Source: Clostridia bacterium (GTDB lineage Bacteria > Bacillota > Clostridia > Oscillospirales > CAG-272). From it: 64,000 nucleotides of DNA. Shown in pieces: positions 25,248 through 34,340 of the stretch. Positions within the stretch are counted from its first letter, which is position 1, and every line of letters begins with the position of its first letter. A model generated the notes under the pieces. That model had not been told where the DNA came from, made no database searches, and saw nothing but the letters and a program-made list of their open reading frames with translations. Position numbers and translations under genes: made by a program. The stretch lies in the NCBI GenBank assembly GCA_017452525.1, contig JAFTMG010000024.1, positions 1 to 64,000 of the forward strand, given 5' to 3'.

Positions 25248-25484
25248 ATGGTTAATTTGAAAGAGACCTTGATTGAGCTCGCTCAGGCGATTGTTGACAG
25301 TCCCGATGAAGTAACCGTGCTGGAGTCCGAGGAGAATGGCACCGTCAATCTCACGCTCAGCGTTGCTCAGGACGACATGGGTATGGTCATTGGCAAGCAT
25401 GGCAAGATCGCCAAAGCGATCCGTACCGTCATGAAAGCCGCCGCCGGTACCTGCGGAAAGAAAGTCAATGTCGAAATCAAGTAA
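25248..25484 (+). CDS. khpA: KH-domain RNA-binding protein KhpA
   Basis: A 78-residue single KH domain with the G-hairpin VIGKHGKIAKAIRT as the RNA-contacting GxxG loop (GKHG). KhpA pairs with KhpB/Jag in many Gram-positives and affects cell size and division through RNA binding. It lies 24 nt after rpsP, the standard place. The operon usually continues to rimM and trmD, but here a strong terminator follows within 3 nt and neither gene is in the window. Confidence 0.93.
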   Translation: MVNLKETLIELAQAIVDSPDEVTVLESEENGTVNLTLSVAQDDMGMVIGKHGKIAKAIRTVMKAAAGTCGKKVNVEIK

Positions 25485-25486
25485 TG

Positions 25487-25525
25487 AAAAAACGGGTTGA
25501 TTCATCAGAATCAGCCCGTTTTTTC
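25487..25525 (+). terminator. terminator of the ylxM-ffh-rpsP-khpA operon
   Basis: A long stem (AAAAAACGGGTTGATTC with GAATCAGCCCGTTTTTT, one G-T pair) ending in six T. Confidence 0.9.
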
Positions 25526-25545
25526 ACTTTATTTTCATTTCATAC

Positions 25546-25574
25546 TTGACCTTCTGTGCTGTTTGCGATACAAT
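25546..25574 (+). promoter_or_regulatory. glpK promoter
   Basis: TTGACC (25546-25551) and TACAAT (25569-25574), 17-nt spacer. Confidence 0.65.
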
Positions 25575-25617
25575 AAGAATATACTTACGCTTACCGTGTC
25601 AGAAAGGATGTATTGAT

Positions 25618-27111
25618 ATGGCTCGTTATTTGATGGCTTTGGATCAGGGGACCACAAGTTCCCGTTGTATTTTGTTTGATCTCTCAGGCAATATTTGCAG
25701 TATGGTCGCCAAGGAATTTCCGCAGATATTCCCCAAGGAAGGTTGGGTCGAGCACGATGCCTGCCAAATCTGGGAAACTCAGCTGGAGGTTGCACAAAAA
25801 GCGCTTGAAAAGATCGGTGCTACTGCTGCCGATGTGGCAGCGATCGGTATTACCAATCAGCGAGAAACCACCGTTGTCTGGGATAAGGCTACGGGCAAAC
25901 CCATCGCCAACGCGATTGTCTGGCAGTGCCGCAGAACAGCGGAGGAATGTGACAAGCTGAAGGAGAGAGGCTATACCGACGTGGTTCGTCAAAAGACGGG
26001 ACTTCTGATCGATTCCTACTTCTCTGCCACCAAGCTTCAATGGCTCCTCGATCACGTGGATGGCGCGCGCCAAAAGGCAGAGCGCGGCGAGCTTCTCTTC
26101 GGCACCATCGATTGCTGGCTGATCTGGAATCTGACGGGCGGTAAGGTCCACGCCACCGACGTGTCGAATGCGGCTCGCACGATGCTCTATAATATCAACA
26201 CGTTGGAATGGGATAGCGAGCTGCTTGAACTGTTCGATATTCCCGCCTGCATGATGCCCGAGGTCGTTCCCTCAAGCGGCGTGCTCGGTTATTCGGAAAA
26301 AGCACTCTTCGGCTCCACAATCCCGATCGCAGGTGTAGCGGGAGATCAGCAGGCCGCGCTGTTCGGTCAATGTTGCTATCACAAGGGAGACGCAAAAAAT
26401 ACATACGGCACAGGTGGATTCCTTCTGATGAACACCGGCGAGACACCTGTATTCTCGGAAAACGGTCTTGTCACCACTATTGCATGGAAAATCGGAGACA
26501 AAGTCAACTATGCGTTGGAAGGCTCTGTATTTGTATGCGGTGCCGCGGTACAGTGGCTGAGAGACGGACTGCAGCTGTTTGCCAACGCAGCCGACTCGGA
26601 AGCCATGGCAGCCGCCGTTCCGGATAACGGCGGTGTGTATATGGTTCCTGCCTTTGTCGGTCTTGGCGCCCCCTATTGGGATCCTTACGCGCGCGGTGCC
26701 ATTCTCGGTCTGACCCGCGGTACGACCCGAAACCACCTTGTTCGCGCGGTGCTGGAATCCATGGCTTTCCAGACGCATGACGTTCTGTCCATCATGCAAA
26801 AAGAAGTCGGTGCCGACATGACAGCACTGCAGGTCGATGGCGGCGCAACCGCTAACAATCTGCTTCTCCAGTTCCAAGCGGATATTCTCGGTCTGCCTAT
26901 TCTCCGCCCCTCCTGCATTGAAACCACGGCGCTCGGCGCGGCAAATCTGGCAGGTCTTGCCGTCGGTTGCTTTGCTTCCATGGAGGATATTGCCAAGCAC
27001 CGTCACATGGATCGCACCTTCACGCCGGATATGGCAGAAGAAACCAGGGCGAGCAAGCTAAACGGCTGGCATCGCGCAGTAGGTCGCTCTTTGGATTGGA
27101 TAGAACACTAA
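25618..27111 (+). CDS. glpK: glycerol kinase
   Basis: FGGY-family kinase of 497 residues that phosphorylates glycerol to sn-glycerol 3-phosphate. The ATG at 25618 follows AGAAAGGATG; a longer frame would cover the promoter. Key parts are [10 protein letters not shown] (phosphate 1), [29 protein letters not shown] (glycerol pocket), [25 protein letters not shown] (adenosine side) and VDGGA--N--L-QFQAD. No His corresponding to the PTS-phosphorylated site was checked in detail. It stands alone with its own promoter and terminator; glpF and glpD are not near. Confidence 0.96.
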   Translation: MARYLMALDQGTTSSRCILFDLSGNICSMVAKEFPQIFPKEGWVEHDACQIWETQLEVAQKALEKIGATAADVAAIGITNQRETTVVWDKATGKPIANAIVWQCRRTAEECDKLKERGYTDVVRQKTGLLIDSYFSATKLQWLLDHVDGARQKAERGELLFGTIDCWLIWNLTGGKVHATDVSNAARTMLYNINTLEWDSELLELFDIPACMMPEVVPSSGVLGYSEKALFGSTIPIAGVAGDQQAALFGQCCYHKGDAKNTYGTGGFLLMNTGETPVFSENGLVTTIAWKIGDKVNYALEGSVFVCGAAVQWLRDGLQLFANAADSEAMAAAVPDNGGVYMVPAFVGLGAPYWDPYARGAILGLTRGTTRNHLVRAVLESMAFQTHDVLSIMQKEVGADMTALQVDGGATANNLLLQFQADILGLPILRPSCIETTALGAANLAGLAVGCFASMEDIAKHRHMDRTFTPDMAEETRASKLNGWHRAVGRSLDWIEH

Positions 27112-27117
27112 GCACAC

Positions 27118-27154
27118 AAAAAATCGGTCTTCCAACTGTGGAAGACCGATTTTT
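27118..27154. terminator. terminator between glpK and the ClC gene
   Basis: A 16-bp stem from AAAAATCGGTCTTCCA and its exact complement, with A and T runs on both sides; works for both convergent genes. Confidence 0.9.
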
Positions 27155-27227
27155 AATATATGGAACCGATTCGGGCAATGAATCACACGCTTTGATGAAA
27201 TCCAAAGCGGATGATGACCGCACCCGC

Positions 27228-28874
27228 TCATTTCCTCGTTTGATCCGGTTGGAACGGCTTGAGCTTCATGATCTGATCACCCAACAAACTGCACAGCGTT
27301 TTCTTTGTCTCGTCCAGATCATAGGTCGCAAAGTGCAGATCAACCATATCCCCCACATGCATACCTGCATGACCTCCGTGAGACTTGTGTCCCTCCGGAT
27401 GACGAACCGCCATGACAACACACTCCGGTGGCCAGAAAATGTCTCTCGTCTGCTTGCCAACCGCAAAACTGCCGGATTGAACCATCATAGAAGTTTCGTA
27501 TTCTTGGCGTTCTTTCCCCTCATGCTCCTGCTCAATTCTCGCCTCGTAGACAAATTCCATCACAGGCTCGGCGCCAAGCAGCTCCACGACCAGATAAGCG
27601 ATTGCCACAGCAAGAACGACAAACGGAATATTGCCAAGTCCGGAAAGGACCTCTACCGCGAACACGATCGCAGTGATCGGCGTACGCATGGAGGCACCTT
27701 TGTAGGACGCCATACCGATCACGATCAGAATGGGCGCATATTCTGCCGGCAGTACGCCGAGAGAGATCAGGATCTGCGCACAGATCGAGCCAAGCATCGC
27801 GCCAAATACCAGCGTGGGAACAAACAAGCCACCGGTTGCGCCGACACTGTTGGAAAAGATCACGAGGATCGAACGCACAAACAGATATAACAACAAGAAA
27901 GTCCACACATGCTCGTTATGAACGATCTCATGCAGCAGATTATGACCATCGTTAATGAAGTTTCCGGAGATCAGACCGCACAGGGCAACGATCAGAAAAA
28001 CTGCCAACAAACGAAATACGAAATGAACCCGTTCACGGATCTTTAAAACAACATGTCTGACTTTTTCATATGTCTTCGAAAACAGTGCCGCAAAGAAAGC
28101 GCATACGATTGCCACAAGGATCACTGCCCAGATGTCCCGCAGACGGAGCGTATGCTCCAGTGCCACGGTAATGATCGTCAACTCTACACGGAATATGTGA
28201 CATAGGCACCTGGAAGTCAATATCGCCGCCGAGGTACTGATGGTTGCAACCATGATCACCATGGGCGTAAAACGGCGATGTGCCTCCTCCAGCGCAAAGA
28301 AAATACCGGAAAGAGGGGCTCCCGTTGTCACGGCAAATCCGGCGCAAGCACCGCCGGTCATTACATACCGTTCCCATGCGCGATGCTTCTTGGTAAACAG
28401 GCTCACCGTCCCCTTACCCACGGCGGCACCCATCTGAACACAGGGGGCCTCATTGCCGAGGGGTAAGCCCACCAGATAGGTGATCATCGAGGAAATATAG
28501 ACGAAAACAATATTGGGGATCCACTTAAACGCAATATGTCCTCGCAGATGTGCGACCGCAATCGGAAGACTGCCGCCTCTTGCACTGGGAAAAAGCTTCA
28601 GCATCAAGCCTGCCAACAATCCCAAAAGCACCACCGCTAGCAGAAGCGCGGGAATCCAGATCGGATTTTCACGTACAAAATGATAGATTTCCACAGAATG
28701 GTGAATGACCTGCGTGGAGAGCAAATTAAAGCTGAATATCAGAACACCGGTAAAAATACCGGTCAAGGTCGAAAACAGAAGGCAAGGAAAAAGAATATTT
28801 TCTATAAACGTTCTTCGTTCCTTTATGTGGTCTGAAAAATTATTCGGCTTATGTCGCGAGCGCAAAAGATGCAT
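27228..28874 (-). CDS. ClC-type chloride channel/transporter with RCK_C tail
   Basis: 548 residues from the ATG at 28874 (GAGGA 7 nt upstream; a TTG further out lacks a site). The ClC core (30-450) has the variant anion motifs GGSLP (for GSGIP), GNEAPCVQ with the gating Glu, and GGLFVP (for GxFxP). The presence of the external Glu suggests that gating or proton coupling is possible. After about residue 465 comes a soluble RCK_C/TrkA-C-like domain with AVGKQTRDIFWPP and G-MVDLHF, which could bind a ligand to regulate transport. A single gene on the minus strand with its own promoter. Confidence 0.88.
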   Translation of the reverse strand: MHLLRSRHKPNNFSDHIKERRTFIENILFPCLLFSTLTGIFTGVLIFSFNLLSTQVIHHSVEIYHFVRENPIWIPALLLAVVLLGLLAGLMLKLFPSARGGSLPIAVAHLRGHIAFKWIPNIVFVYISSMITYLVGLPLGNEAPCVQMGAAVGKGTVSLFTKKHRAWERYVMTGGACAGFAVTTGAPLSGIFFALEEAHRRFTPMVIMVATISTSAAILTSRCLCHIFRVELTIITVALEHTLRLRDIWAVILVAIVCAFFAALFSKTYEKVRHVVLKIRERVHFVFRLLAVFLIVALCGLISGNFINDGHNLLHEIVHNEHVWTFLLLYLFVRSILVIFSNSVGATGGLFVPTLVFGAMLGSICAQILISLGVLPAEYAPILIVIGMASYKGASMRTPITAIVFAVEVLSGLGNIPFVVLAVAIAYLVVELLGAEPVMEFVYEARIEQEHEGKERQEYETSMMVQSGSFAVGKQTRDIFWPPECVVMAVRHPEGHKSHGGHAGMHVGDMVDLHFATYDLDETKKTLCSLLGDQIMKLKPFQPDQTRK

Positions 28875-28913
28875 TGAAAATTCCTCAAGCTTTCTCAATC
28901 AATGTACCTATAC

Positions 28914-28942
28914 ATAGTACCACACTTTTCCCGAAAAAGCAA
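28914..28942 (-). promoter_or_regulatory. promoter of the ClC gene
   Basis: TTGCTT (28937-28942) and TACTAT (28914-28919), 17-nt spacer. Confidence 0.55.
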
Positions 28943-29004
28943 GGAATTTCGCAAAAACTGTTCACCAAAACTGTAAGAAAACCGCATTTCTGCGCCGATA
29001 GGTC

Positions 29005-29033
29005 TTTACTTTTCTTCAATTTTATGATAGAAT
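29005..29033 (+). promoter_or_regulatory. promoter of the tsaE-tsaB operon
   Basis: TTTACT (29005-29010) and TAGAAT (29028-29033), 17-nt spacer. Confidence 0.55.
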
Positions 29034-29079
29034 AAACATGTATGCTTGAATCGTTTTCCGAAAGGATCAAATACCCTCC

Positions 29080-29553
29080 ATGAATTCATTGATTTTCTCC
29101 CGGACCACACACAGCGCCAAGGAAACGGAGTCTTTGGGTGCCCTGCTTGCCAAGCAGATGTGCGAAGACGCTGCTCTGCCCCCCTTTATCGCCCTATACG
29201 GAGATCTCGGCGTTGGAAAAACGGCTTTTGTCCGAGGATTTACTTCCCACATTGCGCCAAGTGCCCTTGTCCGTTCTCCCACCTTTGCACTGGTCAACGA
29301 ATACCGTGCCAAGCCACGCTCGGTATTTCATTTTGATATGTATCGGATCACCGATGAGGACGATCTTTTCTCCATCGGTTACTACGATTATCTGAATCGC
29401 CCCGGGATCTGTCTGGTGGAATGGAGCGAAAACATCCCCTATGCCCTTCCCGAGTTATATATCCGCTTGACCATTGAAAAAAGCGATCCGTCACAGCCGG
29501 AGTTGCGCACCGTGGTTGCGGAGATCACCGACGAGCTACCCGAAGAGGGATGA
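29080..29553 (+). CDS. tsaE: tRNA threonylcarbamoyladenosine ATPase TsaE
   Basis: P-loop ATPase subunit of the TsaB-TsaD-TsaE complex that installs t6A at position 37 of ANN-decoding tRNAs. 157 residues. Walker A is GDLGVGKT (41-48) followed by AFVRG; SPTFALVNEY and HFDMYRI are the switch and family signatures, and LVEW-E near 110 supplies the Walker B-like acid. tsaB follows with only 14 nt between stop and start. tsaD is not in the window. Confidence 0.95.
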   Translation: MNSLIFSRTTHSAKETESLGALLAKQMCEDAALPPFIALYGDLGVGKTAFVRGFTSHIAPSALVRSPTFALVNEYRAKPRSVFHFDMYRITDEDDLFSIGYYDYLNRPGICLVEWSENIPYALPELYIRLTIEKSDPSQPELRTVVAEITDELPEEG

Positions 29554-29567
29554 GGAAAGGAGCTTAT

Positions 29568-30302
29568 ATGAAAATATTGGCTTTGGACAGCACCGCAACG
29601 ACCGCAACTGTCGCGCTGTGCGAAGATGAACGATTGATCGGACTATACACGCTGAACAGCGGCAGTACACAAAGCGAAACGCTTCTCCCCATGGTGGAGT
29701 CCCTGCTGAAGCTGCTCGGGTTGACGGTAGACGATATCGATATGTTTGCCTGCGCCAAGGGGCCCGGCTCGTTTATCGGCGTGCGCATCGGCGCGGCAAC
29801 CGTTAAGGGTCTTGCCTTTGGCACCGACAAGCCCTGTATCGGCGTTTCCACGCTGGAAGCACTTGCCGCCAATCTGATCGGTCTTGTGGGCGACGATGCG
29901 ATCCTTTGTCCTGTCATGAATGCCCGCCGCGGTCAGGTCTACAATGCGCTTTTCCGCATGATGGACGGAAAATTGACTCGTATTTGCGAGGATCGCGCAC
30001 TCTCCATTCAAGAACTGGAAACAGAATTGATTAAATATCAACTCCCCGTTTATTTGTGCGGTGACGGGTATGACGTCACACTGAAAGGCATGATACAACT
30101 GACCGTCGCGCAGACCCCAGAGCTGATGCGTTATCAAAACGCGTATTCCGTGGCAACGGTAGCTCTTGAGGCTTACCGAAACGGAGAGCGTACAACCGAT
30201 GCCGAGCTTACGCCCTCTTACCTCAGACTCCCTCAAGCCGAGCGCGAGCGGAATGAGAGGCTTGCACGAGAAGCGTCAGAATCAAATCGAAACAAAAATT
30301 AA
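29568..30302 (+). CDS. tsaB: tRNA threonylcarbamoyladenosine protein TsaB
   Basis: Inactive ASKHA-fold partner of TsaD in t6A synthesis. 244 residues from the ATG at 29568 (GGAAAGGAG 6 nt upstream). The N-terminus ILALDSTA-TATVAL-E, the dimer helix SETLLPM---LL---G, and the FACAKGPGSFIGVRIGAATVKGLA block are characteristic. The C-terminal helical end is charged and slightly longer than usual. It follows tsaE directly and precedes rpiB by 29 nt. Confidence 0.95.
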   Translation: MKILALDSTATTATVALCEDERLIGLYTLNSGSTQSETLLPMVESLLKLLGLTVDDIDMFACAKGPGSFIGVRIGAATVKGLAFGTDKPCIGVSTLEALAANLIGLVGDDAILCPVMNARRGQVYNALFRMMDGKLTRICEDRALSIQELETELIKYQLPVYLCGDGYDVTLKGMIQLTVAQTPELMRYQNAYSVATVALEAYRNGERTTDAELTPSYLRLPQAERERNERLAREASESNRNKN

Positions 30303-30331
30303 GATCATATACAGAAAGCGAGAACAAGATC

Positions 30332-30784
30332 ATGAAGACAAACAAAGTTATCATCGGATGCGACCACGCGGGATACTATCTGAAGCTTCAGGTGATCGAA
30401 CACCTGAAGGAAAAGGGTGTGGAATACGTAGACGTAGGTACCAACTCCGCCGAAAGCTGTCACTACCCCGATTTTGCACACGCCGTCTGCGTAAAGGTAC
30501 AGAACGGTGAAGCACCCGTTGGCATCTTGATCTGCGGCACCGGTATCGGCATGTCCATGGCAGCCAACAAGCATCGCGGCATCCGCGCAGCATGCTGCTC
30601 CGACACCTTCTCCGCAAGGCTGACCCGCGAGCATAACGACGCCAACGTTCCCTGCTTCGGCGAGCGCGTCATCGGCGAGGGACTTGCCATGGAGCTGGTA
30701 GACGCCTTCCTGGATGCGGAATTCATGGGTGGCAAGCATGCGACCAGAGTCGATATGTTCATGGCATACGAGAACGATCGCTGA
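30332..30784 (+). CDS. rpiB: ribose-5-phosphate isomerase B
   Basis: Interconverts ribose 5-phosphate and ribulose 5-phosphate. 150 residues. Substrate and catalytic parts are GCDHAG (9-14), DVGT, the anion hole and Cys68 in ICGTGIGM-MAANK, and ACCSD-FSARL-REHNDANV with the ring-opening His near 101. It is in a row with rpe two genes on, so the nonoxidative pentose phosphate branch is partly clustered here. A weak AAGCGAGA ribosome site precedes the ATG. Confidence 0.95.
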   Translation: MKTNKVIIGCDHAGYYLKLQVIEHLKEKGVEYVDVGTNSAESCHYPDFAHAVCVKVQNGEAPVGILICGTGIGMSMAANKHRGIRAACCSDTFSARLTREHNDANVPCFGERVIGEGLAMELVDAFLDAEFMGGKHATRVDMFMAYENDR

Positions 30785-30821
30785 TCTTTAAACCAATCAA
30801 ATACACAGCGAGGACGAAAGC

Positions 30822-31604
30822 ATGAAAAAGAAAGAGATCTTTTATAAAGTCGCTGATATCATCCGTGCCGTCAACGGAAAACCGTCTTGTCGCTTCACCA
30901 GTGCCATCATCGTTGCCGCAGGTAACTCCACCCGCATGGGTGGTGGCATCTCCAAGCAGATGGCGCTGCTTGACAATATGCCTGTAGTGGTACGCACGCT
31001 CCGTGCGTATCAGCAAAGCCCGGAGATCAGCGAGATCATTGTGGTCGCACGCGAGGACGAGATCGCTTATTATGAAGAATTTAAGGAGAAATACCGTCTG
31101 ACCAAGCTGGCTCACGTCGTCAGAGGCGGAATCGACCGTCAGGAATCGGTCCTCAACGGACTGAAAAAGGTACGCGAGCATGCAGGCTACGTCGCCATTG
31201 CGGATGGTGCGCGCTGTCTCATCACCCCCGAAATGATTGGCAAGGTCTGCCGTAGCGCATATCAGTTCGGCGGTGCAAGCGCTGCCTGCCGCGTGGTAGA
31301 CACCGTGAAGGTCGCCGATGCCAACGGTTTTATCAAGAGCACCGAAGACCGTGAAAAGATCTGGCTCGCCCAGACCCCGCAGGTCTTCAAGCTGAACGTC
31401 TACCGTGCGGCTGCCTATTCCGCTATGGAAAAGGGCTTCAAGGCGACAGATGACAATTCTCTGGTGGAGCGCATCCACAGACGCGTCAAGCTGGTGGATT
31501 GCGGTCAGGATAATCTTAAGATCACCACCCAAGAGGATCTGATCCGCGCACAGACAGTTCTGCGCACGCGCCGCGAAATGGCGGAACGGGGTGATTTCGA
31601 ATGA
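30822..31604 (+). CDS. ispD: 2-C-methyl-D-erythritol 4-phosphate cytidylyltransferase
   Basis: Third enzyme of the MEP isoprenoid pathway, joining CMP to methylerythritol phosphate. 260 residues; about 25 residues longer at the N-terminus than most IspD proteins ([10 protein letters not shown]). The nucleotide loop is [18 protein letters not shown], then VVRGG-DRQESV, D-ARC (DGAR, with the Asp metal ligand), C--VDT, and the closing A-TDD-SLVE. It overlaps ispF by four bases (ATGA), so the two are translated together. The extension may be real or the start may lie further in, at no obvious site. Confidence 0.93.
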   Translation: MKKKEIFYKVADIIRAVNGKPSCRFTSAIIVAAGNSTRMGGGISKQMALLDNMPVVVRTLRAYQQSPEISEIIVVAREDEIAYYEEFKEKYRLTKLAHVVRGGIDRQESVLNGLKKVREHAGYVAIADGARCLITPEMIGKVCRSAYQFGGASAACRVVDTVKVADANGFIKSTEDREKIWLAQTPQVFKLNVYRAAAYSAMEKGFKATDDNSLVERIHRRVKLVDCGQDNLKITTQEDLIRAQTVLRTRREMAERGDFE

Positions 31605-32077
31605 TCCGCATTGGTCATGGTTATGACGTTCACCGCCTGGTTCCGGATCGCAAGCTGATTCTGGGGGGTGTGGAGATCGCGCATGAAACAGGTCTGCTCG
31701 GTCATTCGGACGCGGATGTGCTGACCCATGCGGTCATGGACGCGCTTCTCGGCGCCGCCGCTATGGGTGATATCGGCAAGCTTTTTCCGGATACCGATCC
31801 GGCCTTTGCCGGTGCAGACAGTTTGCTGTTGGCAAAAGAAGTAGTCAGACGCATCACGGCAGCAGGTTATCGTGTAGGAAACGTGGACGCTACGGTGATC
31901 GCACAGGCACCCAAGCTGGCTCCTCATATCGATGCCATGCGCCAAAATCTGGCGGCAGTAATGAACGTGGACCTGTCTTGCGTCAACGTTAAGGCGACCA
32001 CAGAGGAAAAGCTCGGTTTTACCGGTGAAAAGCTCGGCATCGCGGCGCACGCGGTCTGTCTGTTGGAGACTCTTTAA
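31601..32077 (+). CDS. ispF: 2-C-methyl-D-erythritol 2,4-cyclodiphosphate synthase
   Basis: Fifth enzyme of the MEP pathway; closes the cyclic diphosphate. 158 residues forming the standard trimeric fold. [11 protein letters not shown] has the zinc-binding Asp and His, [13 protein letters not shown] the third His, [12 protein letters not shown] the flexible loop, and KATT-EKLGFTG the nucleotide contact. It lies directly behind ispD with ATGA overlap. Confidence 0.96.
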   Translation: MIRIGHGYDVHRLVPDRKLILGGVEIAHETGLLGHSDADVLTHAVMDALLGAAAMGDIGKLFPDTDPAFAGADSLLLAKEVVRRITAAGYRVGNVDATVIAQAPKLAPHIDAMRQNLAAVMNVDLSCVNVKATTEEKLGFTGEKLGIAAHAVCLLETL

Positions 32078-32290
32078 CATCGGAGACGAACATCAGCGTC
32101 CCGATATCCGCCCCCGATCACAGCACAGGTGGAGTCTCATCTTCCGCACATCCCGCTCGTTCTACAATCTCTGATCCCCCGCCCTGCGCGAATCTTCTTT
32201 AACAGAATATGCGCACAGTCATCCGTTGTGTGTTATTTTGTCGTATTTTGAATTTTTTCGTCGCGTCTTCGCGCGACACGAGGTAATCAT

Positions 32291-32962
32291 ATGGTTTATA
32301 TTGCACCGTCGGTTCTCGCCGCCGATTTTTCACAGCTTGGCGAAGAAGTTCGGCGCGTGGAGGATGCCGGCGCGGATTTTCTGCATCTGGACGTGATGGA
32401 CGGCATGTTCGTCCCCAATATCACGTTCGGCGCGCCCGTTATCGCCTCCTTGCGTAAAAAAACAGATCTGATCTTCGATGTTCATTTGATGATCCGTGAC
32501 CCGCAACGCTATCTTGATGATTTCATTCGTGCCGGTGCTGATATTCTGACCATTCACTATGAAAGCTGCGAAAAGCCGCTTGACGTGATCCGTCAGATCC
32601 GTAATAATGAGGTCAAAGTTGGCATCTCCATTTCTCCGAAAACACCGGCGGAGGTCCTGCTGCCTCTGTTGACCGAGGTGGACATGATCCTTGTCATGAC
32701 GGTCGAGCCCGGCTTTGGCGGACAGAAATTCATGCCCGAAATGCTGGACAAAGTACGCCTGCTCCGCAAGGAAATCATTCGCCGCAAGTTGCGCGTGGAT
32801 ATCGAAGTGGACGGCGGCATCAGCGAAGACAATGCCGCGCAGGTCGCCTCCGCGGGTGCCAATATTTTCGTGGCGGGCTCTGCCATCTTCAAATCCCGTC
32901 GCCCCCGTCTTGTCATCTCCCGTATGCGAAGCGAAGGCATCAAGAACCTGTATCAGGGCTGA
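32291..32962 (+). CDS. rpe: ribulose-phosphate 3-epimerase
   Basis: Links ribulose 5-phosphate and xylulose 5-phosphate. 223-residue TIM barrel. APSVLAADF at the start, HLDVMDGMFVPN (His and Asp acid-base pair), DVHLM (second His), VMTVEPGFGGQKF, and IEVDGGIS (catalytic Asp) are all present. The 213-nt gap before it holds no recognised gene or clear promoter; directly before the ribosome site lies a GTCGCG/CGCGAC hairpin (32260-32277) with a UUCG in its loop that might modulate access to the GAGG site. Confidence 0.96.
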   Translation: MVYIAPSVLAADFSQLGEEVRRVEDAGADFLHLDVMDGMFVPNITFGAPVIASLRKKTDLIFDVHLMIRDPQRYLDDFIRAGADILTIHYESCEKPLDVIRQIRNNEVKVGISISPKTPAEVLLPLLTEVDMILVMTVEPGFGGQKFMPEMLDKVRLLRKEIIRRKLRVDIEVDGGISEDNAAQVASAGANIFVAGSAIFKSRRPRLVISRMRSEGIKNLYQG

Positions 32963-33009
32963 TTTTGGCAATTCATTTCCTTTTCTGTCGCTTTTTTAAC
33001 AAAATACTC

Positions 33010-33038
33010 TTGCAATCCGATCAGGATTGCGATATAAT
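33010..33038 (+). promoter_or_regulatory. ackA promoter with dyad
   Basis: TTGCAA (33010-33015) and TATAAT (33033-33038), 17-nt spacer. A perfect 7-bp inverted repeat (GCAATCC, 5 nt, GGATTGC; 33012-33030) covers the -35 box and spacer, a likely operator. Confidence 0.75.
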
Positions 33039-33084
33039 TAAGCGTATGTAAAATTTTCTATATTCACTTGGAGGATTAATTCTT

Positions 33085-34296
33085 ATGAACGTACTTGTTG
33101 TAAACGCAGGTTCCAGCTCCTTGAAGTATCAGTTGTTCGATACCGCGAGCAATACCGTCATCGCGAAAGGTCTTTGTGACCGCATCGGTATTGACGGTAC
33201 CCTGACACACAAGCAGCTGATCACCGGTAAGGTTTACGAGGTTGCTGTTTCCATCCCCAACCACACCGTTGCCATGAAATGTGTTGTGGATGCGCTTCTG
33301 GATGCTGACCACGGTTGTGTCAAGAGCATGGATGAGATCGAGGCTGTCGGTCACAGAATCGTGCATGGTGGCGCCTTCTTCTCCGAATCCGTTCTTCTGA
33401 ACGAGGATGTAATGGCAAAGTTGGAACTGTGTCGCGATCTTGCTCCCCTGCACACCGGCGCACATATTCAAGGTATCCAGGGTTGCCTTGAGGTCATGCC
33501 CAAGACCCCTCAGGTCCTTGTATTTGATACCGCATTCCATCAGACCATGCCTCAGAAGGCATTCATGTACGGTCTGCCCTACGAGCTTTACGAAAAGCAC
33601 TCCATTCGTCGCTATGGTGCGCACGGCACCTCTCACCGCTACGTTGCAGGCGAGATGATCAAGCTGATGGGCGGCAAGGCGGAAGGCACCAAGATCGTTA
33701 CCTGCCATCTGGGCAACGGCTCTTCCATCTCTGCTGTCAAGGACGGTAAAGTCATGGATACCTCCATGGGCTTCACTCCTCTGGCAGGCGTGATCATGGG
33801 TACCCGTTGCGGCGATATGGACCCCGCCGTGGTTCCCTACGTAATGGCAAAGGAAAATCTGGCTCCCGATCAGATGAACAACTACATGAACAAGAAGTGC
33901 GGCTTCCTCGGAATTTCCGGAGTTTCCTCCGACTGCCGTGATCTTGAGGCAGCTTCCAAGGAAGGCAACGAGCGCGCAACTCTGGCAATGGATATGCTGG
34001 GCTTCCAGATCAAGAAGTTTATCGGCGCATACTCTGCCATCATGAACGGTCTGGATGCGATCGTCTTCACCGCAGGTATCGGCGAAAACACCGCAAGCAT
34101 CCGCGAGCGCGCACTTTCCGAGCTGGATTATCTGGGTGTTGAGTTTGATCGCGAGATCAACAACAAGACCAAAGGCAGCTCCGGTGTCACTAAGCTCTCT
34201 ACCGACAACTCCAAGGTTCAGGTCTATATGATTCCCACCAACGAAGAGCTGGTTATCGCAAGAGATACCGAGAAGATCGTCAGCGAAATGAAATAA
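33085..34296 (+). CDS. ackA: acetate kinase
   Basis: Makes ATP and acetate from acetyl phosphate in fermentation. 403 residues. VLVVNAGSSSLKYQL at the start, GHRIVHGG (substrate His), DTAFHQTMP (catalytic Asp), HGTSHRYV (transition-state His), CHLGNGSSI, DTSMGFTPL-G-IMGTR-GD-DP (catalytic Arg) and FTAGIGENT are all there. TTGGAGG precedes the ATG. The usual partner pta is not adjacent; the gene is a single unit with an operator-like promoter and a strong terminator. Confidence 0.97.
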   Translation: MNVLVVNAGSSSLKYQLFDTASNTVIAKGLCDRIGIDGTLTHKQLITGKVYEVAVSIPNHTVAMKCVVDALLDADHGCVKSMDEIEAVGHRIVHGGAFFSESVLLNEDVMAKLELCRDLAPLHTGAHIQGIQGCLEVMPKTPQVLVFDTAFHQTMPQKAFMYGLPYELYEKHSIRRYGAHGTSHRYVAGEMIKLMGGKAEGTKIVTCHLGNGSSISAVKDGKVMDTSMGFTPLAGVIMGTRCGDMDPAVVPYVMAKENLAPDQMNNYMNKKCGFLGISGVSSDCRDLEAASKEGNERATLAMDMLGFQIKKFIGAYSAIMNGLDAIVFTAGIGENTASIRERALSELDYLGVEFDREINNKTKGSSGVTKLSTDNSKVQVYMIPTNEELVIARDTEKIVSEMK

Positions 34297-34301
34297 TTGC
34301 C

Positions 34302-34340
34302 AAAACAAAAATCCTCGCCCGGGGCGAGGATTTTTGTTTT
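34302..34340. terminator. bidirectional terminator between ackA and the AraC gene
   Basis: An 18-bp perfect stem (AAAACAAAAATCCTCGCC with its complement) around CCGG; A and T runs flank both sides. It reaches the last base of the AraC stop codon region. Confidence 0.9.

Noticed and set aside
32078..32290. Hidden small gene or riboswitch between ispF and rpe
   Set aside because: No frame with a ribosome site and no known riboswitch core; only the short hairpin before rpe stands out.
33076..34308. Open frame opposite ackA, and similar ones opposite pyk and ffh
   Set aside because: Antisense shadows of highly biased genes without start signals.
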